Positions 6,441 to 12,505 of a stretch of 14,174 nt of DNA are shown here, piece after piece. A model generated the notes under the pieces. The model saw nothing but the letters and a program-made list of their open reading frames with translations. It had not been told where the DNA came from and did not search any database. This stretch comes from Pseudomonadota bacterium (GTDB lineage Bacteria > Pseudomonadota > Alphaproteobacteria > Reyranellales > Reyranellaceae): positions 1 to 14,174 of the forward strand of contig JAEZIF010000085.1 in assembly GCA_023416135.1 (NCBI GenBank). Reading direction: 5' to 3'. How positions within the stretch are numbered: position 1 is the stretch's first letter; every line of letters starts with the position of its first letter. The position numbers and the translations under genes are program-made.

Positions 6441-7433
6441 ATGACTATTCTTCGACGCCGCGCGGTGCTGATCGGCAGCACCGCCTCCGCACTCGCCGCG
6501 CCCGCCATCGTCAAGGCGCAAAACCTCGCTCAGGCCGGAGACTGGCCGAAAGGACCGATCAAGATCATCGTTCCCTTCCCGCCGGGCGGCTCGACCGACC
6601 CGGTGGCCCGCCTCATCCAGGCCAAGCTGGTCGACCAGACCGGCTGGCAGGTCATCGTCGACAACAAGCCGGGCGGCGCCAGCGTCGTCGGTGCCTCGAT
6701 CGCCGCCAAGTCCCCGCCCGACGGCCAGACCTGGATGGTGACCTTCGATAGCCACATCCTCAACCCGGCGTTCGCTCCCTCGATCCCCTACAAGGACTCC
6801 GAGCTGATGAACGTCATGCTGATCGGGCGCACGCCGCAGGTGATCGCGGCACATCCCGACCGGCCCTACAAGACCTTCGCCGAAGTAGCGGCCGACGCCA
6901 GGGCGCGGCCCGAGAAGGTGAGTTTCGGAGTGCTGGGAGGCAGCCAGGCGCTGGTGCTGGCGACCCTGATCAACAAGGAGAACGGGTTGAAGATCAATCT
7001 GATCCCCTACAAGGGCGGCGGTCCGCTGGTGCAGGACCTGCTGGCCGGCGTCACCGACATCGGCATCTCGAGCCTGACCTCGTTCAGCCCGCACATCCGC
7101 GCCGGCAAGATCCGGGCGATCGCCGTCACCGGCGAAGCGCGCACGCCGGCGCTCGCCGACACGCCGACGCTCGCCGAGCAGGGCATCAAGGCCTTCCCGT
7201 CCTACTCGTGGTGGGGGGTCTATGCCCCGGCAGGGGTCCCCAAGCCGATCGCCGATCGCATGCACGCCGAGATCACCAAGGCGGTGCGCTCGCCCGACGT
7301 GACGCAAAAGTTCATCGAGCAGTTCAACATGGAGGTCCTGACGAGCTCGCCCGAAGACTTCGCCGCCTACCAGAAGAGCGAGCAGGACCGCTGGTTCAAA
7401 GTCATCAAGGAGAACGACATCCGGGGTGACTGA
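6441..7433 (+). CDS. Tripartite tricarboxylate transporter substrate-binding protein (Bug/TctC family)
   Basis: This is a 330-residue periplasmic solute-binding protein. The N terminus MTILRRRAVLIGSTASALAA followed by PAIVKAQ has arginines before a hydrophobic stretch, a Tat-like or Sec signal cleaved near A-Q. Mature Bug hallmarks follow: WPKGPIKIIVPFPPGGSTDP near the first strand, then NKPGGASVVGA, INLIPYKGGGPLVQDLLAG, and WWGVYAPAGVPKPI near the C terminus. Bug proteins capture carboxylates such as citrate, aromatic acids or amino acids for TctAB-type transporters, or act as sensors. No tctA or tctB is nearby, so this is an orphan Bug. GGGAGG (6430-6435) stands 5 nt before the ATG, an ideal SD. 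The last base overlaps the start of the next gene (TGATG). The ligand is not predictable. Confidence 0.95.
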   Translation: MTILRRRAVLIGSTASALAAPAIVKAQNLAQAGDWPKGPIKIIVPFPPGGSTDPVARLIQAKLVDQTGWQVIVDNKPGGASVVGASIAAKSPPDGQTWMVTFDSHILNPAFAPSIPYKDSELMNVMLIGRTPQVIAAHPDRPYKTFAEVAADARARPEKVSFGVLGGSQALVLATLINKENGLKINLIPYKGGGPLVQDLLAGVTDIGISSLTSFSPHIRAGKIRAIAVTGEARTPALADTPTLAEQGIKAFPSYSWWGVYAPAGVPKPIADRMHAEITKAVRSPDVTQKFIEQFNMEVLTSSPEDFAAYQKSEQDRWFKVIKENDIRGD

Positions 7434-7786
7434 TGCCCCGGGTCGTCAGCGTCCACGAATACGCGCTGAGGCCCGGCGTGGACGCAGCCGATTTCGAACG
7501 CGCCCTCGGCGAGGCCGAGCGGCGCGGTCTCTTCGACCTGCCGGGCCTCTGCGGGCATCATTTCCTGCGCGGCGTGAAAGGCGCCCGGCGCGGCGCCTAC
7601 GCCGCGGTCTGGATCTTCGAAAGCCGCGAGGCGTGGGAAAGCCTGTGGGGAGCGCCTGAGGCGCCGCTCCCGCCGTCGCAGTATCCGCCGAGCCGGCAGG
7701 TCTGGGAGAACGATATCCTGGCGCCGTTGCTGTCACAGGACCCCGACACGATCCGCTTCACGAGCTATGAAGAGGTCGGCCGCTGA
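7433..7786 (+). CDS. Small conserved-type protein, possible ferredoxin-fold (dimeric alpha-beta barrel)
   Basis: The 117-residue protein starts at the ATG in TGATG, sharing one base with the stop of the Bug gene, so translation is probably coupled. The pattern is an opening strand (VVSVHEYALRPGV), a helix (DFERALGEAERRGL), a strand-turn (HHFLRGVKGARRGAYAAVWIF), then a helix (ESREAWESLWG). This is what one expects of the dimeric alpha-beta barrel proteins, which include antibiotic-biosynthesis monooxygenase-like enzymes. I do not recognise a specific family, and no catalytic residue can be assigned. It has no signal peptide and is likely cytoplasmic. Its coupling to an orphan binding protein suggests shared control and perhaps action on the same compound (inference). 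Confidence 0.75.
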   Translation: MPRVVSVHEYALRPGVDAADFERALGEAERRGLFDLPGLCGHHFLRGVKGARRGAYAAVWIFESREAWESLWGAPEAPLPPSQYPPSRQVWENDILAPLLSQDPDTIRFTSYEEVGR

Positions 7787-7852
7787 GCGCGCTGCGATGC
7801 GATCGGACAGCGGCCGAGTGGTTACACTTCAGCCAAAAAGCTACTTTAGGAC

Positions 7853-8183
7853 ATGCGCTCGCCTGTCCTCGCCTTGCTTCTGGCGACGGCGATACGCCCC
7901 GCCGCACGGCTGCGTGCAGCCTTCCCTCTTCGTCGAGCGCCTGACGATGGTAGGCATGCCGGCATCGACATCCTTCGCGTTCGATGGCGACAAGCTCGTC
8001 CAGACGGTCGTCCTTTTTGCCGATTCCGATCCGGCGCTCCTGGCGGGGCTGCTGCAAGGCGTCCACGGCAAGCCCGCCGACGAAGCGCAGCGTGTGTGGC
8101 GGGACGAGCGCCGCGGCACCATCATCACCGCGATCCCCGCCGGCCGCGGCACGATGCTGGTCTATCGGCAGGCAAGAGGTTAG
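7853..8183 (+). pseudogene. Small exported-protein gene with apparent frameshift
   Basis: ATG 7853 begins MRSPVLALLLATA, a good signal-peptide start, but that frame soon turns arginine-rich. From about 7890 a different frame reads protein-like sequence to TAG 8183: PPHGCVQPSLFVERLTMVGM, then SFAFDGDKLVQTVVLF, HGKPADEAQRVW and GTIITAIPAGRGTMLVYRQA. Joining the two needs one extra base (or two missing bases) between about 7885 and 7920. The product would be a secreted protein of about 110 residues, perhaps a lipoprotein with the cysteine of GCVQPS. No known domain is recognised. Neither frame has a stop that proves the shift, so this rests on composition. A shorter intact gene starting at the ATG of TMVGM is the alternative. 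The stop overlaps that of the convergent fnr-type gene. Confidence 0.5.
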
Positions 8184-8968
8184 AAGGCGGCGGCGTCCGC
8201 CCTCACCGGCGCCTCGCCCACCTTGCCCACTTCGCGCAGCTTCGCGCTCTCGATCACAACGACGCCGTCGCTGCCGACGAGACCGATCAGCCCGCGCTTC
8301 TTCAGCTTGCCCATGCTGCGGCTCACCGTCTCGATGGTGAGGCCGAGATAATCGCCGATCTCGCCGCGACTCATGTGCAGGACGAGAGGTGTGCCGCCGA
8401 TGTGGCGGTCTTGGTACAGCGCGTCGATCTCGCAGAGAAAATGTGCCACGCGCTCGGTCGATTTCAGCTGGCCGAGCACCAGCATGGCCTGTCCGGTCTG
8501 CTTGAGAGCGCTCGACAGCGCCTCCGTCACCGCCGCGGCGAGATCGGGATGATCGGCGGCGAAGGCATCGAAACCGCGGCGATCGAAGGCGCACGCCTCG
8601 ACGTCGGTCAGCGCCTCGCCCTCGAAGGCGTACTTGCCGTCATTGTCGAGATAGCCGACGCAGTCGCCCGGCGCGCGCACGGCGACGATCTGCCGGCGGC
8701 CGTCGTCGAGCGCGCGCGAAACCGCCACGATGCCCTTGCGAATCTTGAAGAACGACGCCATCGCATCGCCGGCACGGAACAGCGTTTCGTGGCGCTTCCA
8801 ATGGCGGATCCCGCCAAGCGCCAGCAGTCGGCGAAGGCGGGCATCGTTCAGAGGCTTGCAAAGATTCAGCGACCTGCCGACACAGCGGTCGCATGGCAGG
8901 GAAGCTAGCGACTTCAGCCCCGGAACCGCTACACCCCGGGACTGGCGGGGAGGCACCGTGAAGTTCAC
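8180..8968 (-). CDS. FNR-type Crp/Fnr regulator with four iron-sulfur-ligand cysteines
   Basis: The 262-residue regulator has a cyclic-nucleotide-type beta-roll sensor and a C-terminal winged HTH. The N terminus holds CDRC..LC (C26, C29, C37; C-x2-C-x7-C spacing as in FnrL/FnrN/AadR proteins). A fourth cysteine, C126 in DVEACAFDR, aligns with E. coli FNR C122. This set would bind an oxygen-labile [4Fe-4S] cluster. The recognition helix GDYLGLTIETVSRSMGKL has the E-x2-S-R motif that reads TTGA half-sites, so the protein should bind FNR/FixK boxes. The first available start is GTG 8968, with GTG 8956 the next. Neither has a clear SD, so the exact N terminus is uncertain. It is monocistronic and reads away from a gap with long palindromes. 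A near-perfect target box lies upstream of ppk2 in this window. Confidence 0.92.
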   Translation of the reverse strand: MNFTVPPRQSRGVAVPGLKSLASLPCDRCVGRSLNLCKPLNDARLRRLLALGGIRHWKRHETLFRAGDAMASFFKIRKGIVAVSRALDDGRRQIVAVRAPGDCVGYLDNDGKYAFEGEALTDVEACAFDRRGFDAFAADHPDLAAAVTEALSSALKQTGQAMLVLGQLKSTERVAHFLCEIDALYQDRHIGGTPLVLHMSRGEIGDYLGLTIETVSRSMGKLKKRGLIGLVGSDGVVVIESAKLREVGKVGEAPVRADAAAF

Positions 8969-9006
8969 GCCCGCAGGTTACCACAATGGCTGCGGCCTGA
9001 CCTATA

Positions 9007-9046
9007 GCATGATGGGTCCAGGTGGATTCACCTGGACCCATCATGC
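9007..9046. repeat. Perfect 18-bp inverted repeat with 4-nt centre
   Basis: GCATGATGGGTCCAGGTG (9007-9024) and its exact reverse complement (9029-9046) flank GATT. It lies upstream of the fnr-type gene and downstream of the ppk2 operon. On the minus strand it is followed at once by TATAGG (9006-9001), a possible -10. It could therefore be an operator or a terminator hairpin. No T-tract follows. A dispersed REP-like palindrome is another possibility. Confidence 0.8.
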
Positions 9047-9075
9047 CCGGTGAGGCAGGCACCGCCCGGGCGCGC

Positions 9076-9123
9076 GAATGAGATCAGGCGGAGCCGCGTA
9101 CGCGGTGCCACCTGATCTCATTC
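9076..9123. repeat. Long imperfect palindrome, 13-bp perfect outer arms
   Basis: GAATGAGATCAGG (9076-9088) pairs exactly with CCTGATCTCATTC (9111-9123). The interior nearly continues the stem (GG/CC, then GCCGC with GCGGT around a GTAC loop), giving a 48-nt hairpin with two mismatches and one G-T pair. It begins 15 nt past the stop of the unknown gene at 9139, so it is well placed to end the ppk2 operon transcript. It lacks a U-run. Confidence 0.75.
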
Positions 9124-9138
9124 CGCTCCAACCGCGTG

Positions 9139-9573
9139 TCAGCCCCAGCTCAGGATGATGCCGACATCGCCCGGCATGCCGCCCGGATAATTGATGGTCT
9201 CATAGCGGATGTGATAGCCGCGCGGCTGGAGCTGGCGTTTCCAGAAATCGTAGATCTCTCGCGGAATGCCGGTCAGCGTCGTCTCCCAGCCGGTCTCGGC
9301 CTGGTTGATCGCCCGGCCGTTGTCGGTGCAGAGCGAATGAGGGAAGCGGAAGACCTGCACGAACATCTGGCCGTTCTCGCCCGCGCGCTTGATGATGATC
9401 GAGGCCTTTTCCATGACTTCGTCGTCGCTCAGCCCAGACGGCTTGCTCAACCGCTCGAGCAGGGCGCGCTTCTCCTCCTCTTCCGCATGCTGCGCCTTGA
9501 GCGCAGCTGAGGCCTTGGCCCCTTCCGCCTCTGCGATCCTGGCCTGCAGTTCCTTGACCGTGAGCAGCTTCAT
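9139..9573 (-). CDS. Unknown 144-residue protein with N-terminal coiled coil, downstream of ppk2
   Basis: The start is ATG 9573, chosen because AGGAGG stands 5 nt before it. An ATG at 9606 would overlap the ppk2 stop and lacks such a site. The N-terminal ~45 residues (VKELQARIAEAEGAKASAAL, then HAEEEEKRALLERL) are charged and alanine-rich, typical of a coiled coil. The C-terminal ~90 residues look globular, with strand-like MFVQVFRFPHSLCTDNGRAI, helix IPREIYDFWKRQL and a glycine-rich end YPGGMPGDVGIILSWG. No signal peptide or membrane segment is present. I recognise no family. It follows ppk2 with a 19-bp gap on the same strand, so the two are probably co-transcribed. A role linked to polyphosphate or stress is inference only. 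Confidence 0.8.
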   Translation of the reverse strand: MKLLTVKELQARIAEAEGAKASAALKAQHAEEEEKRALLERLSKPSGLSDDEVMEKASIIIKRAGENGQMFVQVFRFPHSLCTDNGRAINQAETGWETTLTGIPREIYDFWKRQLQPRGYHIRYETINYPGGMPGDVGIILSWG

Positions 9574-9592
9574 GACGTCCTCCTGCCGTCCA

Positions 9593-10390
9593 TCAGTATA
9601 GTTCATTGACGAAGCGGCGGCCCTTCAGCGTCGCCTGATCGTCATAATGCCGCTTGTCCGAACGCGACGGCAACTTGACCTTGGCCTTCTCGATCCGCTT
9701 GTAGGGAATCTGCGCCAGGATGTGGGAGATGGCGTTCAGCCGACCACGCCGCTTGTCGTCGGTGCGCACGATGTGCCAGGGAGCGACGTCGGTGTCGGTG
9801 CGGTCCAGCATCATGTCGCGCGCCTTGGAATATTCATACCAGCGCTTGAAGGATTCGAGATCCATCGGGCTCAGCTTCCACTGCCGGATCGGATCGTCGA
9901 TGCGTGCCGTGAAGCGCCGCTCCTGCTCCTTCTGGCCGACTTCCAGCCAGAGCTTGAGCAGCCTGATGCCGCCGTCGACGATGTAGCGCTCGACGGACGG
10001 GCAGAGCTCGAGAAACCGCTCGTGCTGCTCGGACGTGCAGAAGCCCATGACGTATTCGACGCCGGCCCGGTTGTACCAGCTGCGGTCGAAGATCACGATC
10101 TCGCCGCCGGCCGGAAGGTGCTCGATGTAGCGCTGCATGTACATCTGGGTCTTCTGCCGGTCCGAGGGCGCCGGAAGCGCGACCACGCGGAACACGCGCG
10201 GGCTCACGCGCCCGGTCATCGCCTTGATCAGCCCGCCCTTGCCGGCGGCATCGCGGCCCTCGAGCACGATCACGATCCGCTCGCCGGTCGCCTTGACCCA
10301 GTCCTGCAGATGGCAGAGCTCGACCTGGAGCTTGTCGAGCTCCTTCTCGTATTCCTTGCGCTTCAGTTTCTCGCCGGCATCCTTGGCCAT
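9593..10390 (-). CDS. ppk2: Polyphosphate kinase 2 family protein
   Basis: This is a 265-residue PPK2 of the short single-domain type. It transfers phosphate between polyphosphate and nucleotides, usually making ADP/ATP or GTP from polyphosphate. The P-loop is EGRDAAGKGG (residues 44-53, K51). The Walker B region is EIVIFDRSWYNRAG (97-110, with D102-R103). LWLEVGQKEQERRFTARIDD carries the lid arginines, and WKLSPMDLESFKRWYEYSKA is the conserved segment that follows. The ending HYDDQATLKGRRFVNELY is complete. ATG 10390 has a G-rich SD (GGGGGGA, 5-nt spacing). It is first gene of a likely two-gene operon with the coiled-coil protein. An FNR/FixK-type box lies about 60 bp upstream. The subclass, and hence preference for NDP or NMP, is not settled by eye. 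Confidence 0.95.
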   Translation of the reverse strand: MAKDAGEKLKRKEYEKELDKLQVELCHLQDWVKATGERIVIVLEGRDAAGKGGLIKAMTGRVSPRVFRVVALPAPSDRQKTQMYMQRYIEHLPAGGEIVIFDRSWYNRAGVEYVMGFCTSEQHERFLELCPSVERYIVDGGIRLLKLWLEVGQKEQERRFTARIDDPIRQWKLSPMDLESFKRWYEYSKARDMMLDRTDTDVAPWHIVRTDDKRRGRLNAISHILAQIPYKRIEKAKVKLPSRSDKRHYDDQATLKGRRFVNELY

Positions 10391-10443
10391 GGTGATCCCC
10401 CCGCTCGACGGATCAAGCTAACGAGCCGTCTTGGCGCAATTCA

Positions 10444-10457
10444 TTGATTTTGGTCAA
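10444..10457. promoter_or_regulatory. FNR/FixK-type box upstream of ppk2
   Basis: TTGATTTTGGTCAA fits TTGA-N6-TCAA exactly and TTGAT-N4-ATCAA at 9 of 10 positions. Its centre (10450.5) is about 60 bp before ATG 10390. On the minus strand TAGCTT (10420-10415) could be the -10 element. This would put the start near 10409 and the box near -41.5, the standard place for FNR activation. The rest of 10391-10443 holds the leader and SD of ppk2. Confidence 0.6.
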
Positions 10458-10462
10458 CAGGC

Positions 10463-10619
10463 CTCTGGCGCCTGCCGGCCCCAGTCCCCAGGCTCGCCCA
10501 AAGGCAAAGACGCACCTGGAGGCTGGAAATGGCCTGGTTGCGTCGCCCGCGTTCCCCAAGGCCGGGCAGGAGCGCTGGTTCAAATCATCAAGGCAACGGC
10601 ATTCAAGGCCACCGACTGA
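10463..10619 (+). pseudogene. Eroded 3' end of a second Bug/TctC binding-protein gene
   Basis: The region ends GERWFK-like sequence and TGA (10617-10619). In one frame GLVASPAFPKAGQERWFK is readable. After a one-base loss at 10584/10585 the other frame gives IIKATAFKATD and stop. This matches the C terminus of Bug proteins such as the intact one in this window (LTSSPEDF...RWFKVIKENDIRGD). At base level 10573-10593 equals 7389-7410 except for one missing G. Further upstream LAPAG (about 10463-10477) recalls YAPAGVPKP. Only about 40-50 codons survive, with internal deletions and no start. The left limit is approximate. Confidence 0.6.
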
Positions 10620-10623
10620 GCCT

Positions 10624-11211
10624 TCACTCCTTCACTGCCCTTAGCCTCTGCAGCTCACCGATCGAGCGCACGAAGCTGTCGGCCGGCGTCGAGGCTGGAT
10701 CGATCAGGCGGTGCAGCCTGAAACCGTCCTCGAGCGCCAGCAGCATGGCGCTGCCCTGCTCGGGATCGGTGAAGCCGATCCCGGACAGGATTTCCGCGAC
10801 CAGGGCACGTCGGGCGCGCAGGCGCTTGGCGAGTTCGGGGCGACGGCGCTCGGAACGGGCGGCGAACAGGATCAGCTCGATATGCAAGAGCGGCGCACGG
10901 CCGAGCGGATCGCGGCGGTTGCGGTCGGAAGCGCCGAGCGCCGCGATGAAGCCCTCCGGCGTGCGGTGCTGCGCCAGAAGCTCGCGGTGATGCCGGATGG
11001 AACGATCGACGTGATCCTCCAGCATGGCGATGATCAGTTCGTCCTTGTCGGCGAAGTTGGAATAGAAGGCGCCGCGCGTCAGCCCGGCGGCGGCGGCGAT
11101 CGCCTCGATGCTGGCAGCGCCGATGCCGTGCTCCTCGAACACCTCGGCGGCGGCCTGGAACAGCTTTTCCCGCGTTTCCTCGCGAGTCGGTCGGGTTCTT
11201 ACTCTTGACAT
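10624..11211 (-). CDS. TetR-family transcriptional regulator
   Basis: The 195-residue repressor-type protein has an N-terminal TetR HTH: REKLFQAAAEVFEEHGIGAA, then SIEAIAAAAGLTRGAFYSNF with the typical F-Y-x-N/H-F-x-x-K end (FADKDELI). The remainder is an all-helical ligand domain, for example LLHIELILFAARSERRRPEL. The start is ATG 11211. The upstream in-frame ATG (11247) lies inside the operator palindrome and is unlikely. No SD is obvious. It is divergent from the P450-SMR pair. The perfect 28-bp palindrome between them is the expected binding site, so autorepression and repression of the P450 unit are likely (inference). The inducer is probably the P450 substrate or a relative. The gene ends 4 bp from the Bug remnant. 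Confidence 0.92.
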   Translation of the reverse strand: MSRVRTRPTREETREKLFQAAAEVFEEHGIGAASIEAIAAAAGLTRGAFYSNFADKDELIIAMLEDHVDRSIRHHRELLAQHRTPEGFIAALGASDRNRRDPLGRAPLLHIELILFAARSERRRPELAKRLRARRALVAEILSGIGFTDPEQGSAMLLALEDGFRLHRLIDPASTPADSFVRSIGELQRLRAVKE

Positions 11212-11234
11212 GCGCGGGAAATCTAGCCCATTTT

Positions 11235-11262
11235 CAATTCGATACATGATTGTATCGAATTG
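11235..11262. promoter_or_regulatory. TetR-type operator: perfect 12+12 bp palindrome
   Basis: CAATTCGATACA (11235-11246) and TGTATCGAATTG (11251-11262) are exact inverse copies around TGAT. The palindrome is centred 37 bp from the tetR start and about 30 bp from the P450 start. It lies in an AT-rich island suited to promoters: on the minus strand it contains TACAAT, a near-consensus -10, and TTGTGC 17 bp from TATCGA. A bound repressor would block both directions. Confidence 0.8.
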
Positions 11263-11277
11263 CACAAGAGGCCTGTC

Positions 11278-12495
11278 ATGACCCAGCTCACGACCGTCCC
11301 GACCATGGCCGACAACTTCTTTCTCGAGGCGATGAAGCCCGCCTTCCGGGAGGACCCGTACCCCTTCTATGAACGCTTCCGCGGCAGCGCCCCGCTGCTG
11401 CGCGTCGCCGACACGATCTGGTTCGCCCTCGGTCACGCCGAGGTGGCGACCATGCTGCGCCACCCGCGACTGTCGACCGACGAGGTGCAACACGCGGCGA
11501 CCAAGGCCGGCAGAAAATCCGATCCCAACCGCGTGCGCAGTCTCTTGTTCATGGACCCGCCGGACCACACGCGGCTGCGCGGTCTGGTCGCCCGTGCCTT
11601 CACCCCGCGGCGCATGGAGGACCTGCGCGCCGCCACCGAGGGGATCACCAACGAGCTGATCGACGCCATGGCCCGGCAACGCGGCACGGTCGACCTGATC
11701 GAGGCCTTCGCCTATCCCTTGCCGGTGCGCGTCATCTGCACGCTCCTGGGCGTGCCGGCGCGCGACGAGGCGATCTTCACCGACTGGTCGCGTGGCATCG
11801 CCCGTTCCGTCGATCCCTCGATCCTGCGCACAGCGGAGGTCGAAGCCGCGATCGCCGACGCACGCCAGGGCATCCAGACCTACATCGGCGAGCTCCTGGC
11901 GGAGCGCCGGCGCAAGCCGGGCGACGATCTTCTATCGGCGCTCGCCGCCGTCGATGTCGACGGCGACAGCATCACGGCCGGCGAAATCGTCTCGCTCGCC
12001 CAGCTTCTGCTGGTGGCAGGCCACGAGACGACGGTGAACCTGATCGGCAACGGCGCGCTGGCGCTGCTGCGGGCGCCCGACCAACTCGCCCTGCTGCGCC
12101 AGCGGCCCGACCTCATCGGCCCGGCGGTCGACGAATTCCTGCGCTTCGACGGGCCGGTGCAGATCAACCAGCGCGTCGCCATGGAGGATCTCGACCTGTT
12201 CGGCCACAAGGTCAGCAAGGGAGACGAACTCCTGCTGATCCTGGGCGCGGCCAATCGCGATCCCGCGGCCTTCCCCGAGCCGCATCGGCTGGATGTCACC
12301 CGCGACGCCCGCAAGCACGTCGCGTTCGGCGGCGGCATCCATCACTGCCTGGGCGCGGCGCTGGCGCGCATGGAGGGCGTCGTAGCCTTCAAGGCCCTGC
12401 TCGAAGCCTTTCCCACGATGGAACTGGCGGCGCCGCCGACGCGACGGCCCACCTTCACCCTGCGTGGCCTGGAGACACTGCCGATCGCGCTGTGA
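11278..12495 (+). CDS. Cytochrome P450, bacterial soluble class
   Basis: The 405-residue heme monooxygenase has every signature. These are the C-helix MDPPDHTRLRGLVARAFTPR region (92-111); the I-helix oxygen-activating AGHETT (247-252); the K-helix E-x-x-R (E286-R289) in DEFLRFDGPVQ; and the heme loop FGGGIHHCLG (350-359) with thiolate ligand C357. It should hydroxylate a small lipophilic molecule using electrons from a ferredoxin and reductase, which are not encoded here. ATG 11278 is chosen over TTG 11260 because AGAGG stands 6 nt before it. The gene is controlled by the divergent TetR protein through the palindrome upstream. It is followed after 10 bp by an SMR-like membrane protein with its own SD, so the two form an operon. 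The substrate and CYP family are not assigned. Confidence 0.96.
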   Translation: MTQLTTVPTMADNFFLEAMKPAFREDPYPFYERFRGSAPLLRVADTIWFALGHAEVATMLRHPRLSTDEVQHAATKAGRKSDPNRVRSLLFMDPPDHTRLRGLVARAFTPRRMEDLRAATEGITNELIDAMARQRGTVDLIEAFAYPLPVRVICTLLGVPARDEAIFTDWSRGIARSVDPSILRTAEVEAAIADARQGIQTYIGELLAERRRKPGDDLLSALAAVDVDGDSITAGEIVSLAQLLLVAGHETTVNLIGNGALALLRAPDQLALLRQRPDLIGPAVDEFLRFDGPVQINQRVAMEDLDLFGHKVSKGDELLLILGAANRDPAAFPEPHRLDVTRDARKHVAFGGGIHHCLGAALARMEGVVAFKALLEAFPTMELAAPPTRRPTFTLRGLETLPIAL

Positions 12496-12505
12496 GAGGA
12501 ACGCC

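Noticed and set aside
8184..8908. Plus-strand frame antisense to the fnr-type gene, and the minus-strand frame 7758-8594
   Set aside because: Both are arginine/alanine-rich shadows without motifs. The FNR-type protein explains the codon pattern.
9007..9123. CRISPR-like or insertion-sequence end interpretation of the palindromes
   Set aside because: There are only two unrelated palindromes, no spacers, no transposase and no target-site duplication seen.
10431..10619. Intact 62-residue plus-strand gene before tetR
   Set aside because: It has no SD, and its tail matches a Bug C terminus only after a frame change, so it is treated as a relic.
11212..11679. N-terminal extension of the TetR frame across the operator and into the P450
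   Set aside because: It would cover the palindrome and run antisense to the P450. The TetR fold starts at residue ~10 from ATG 11211.
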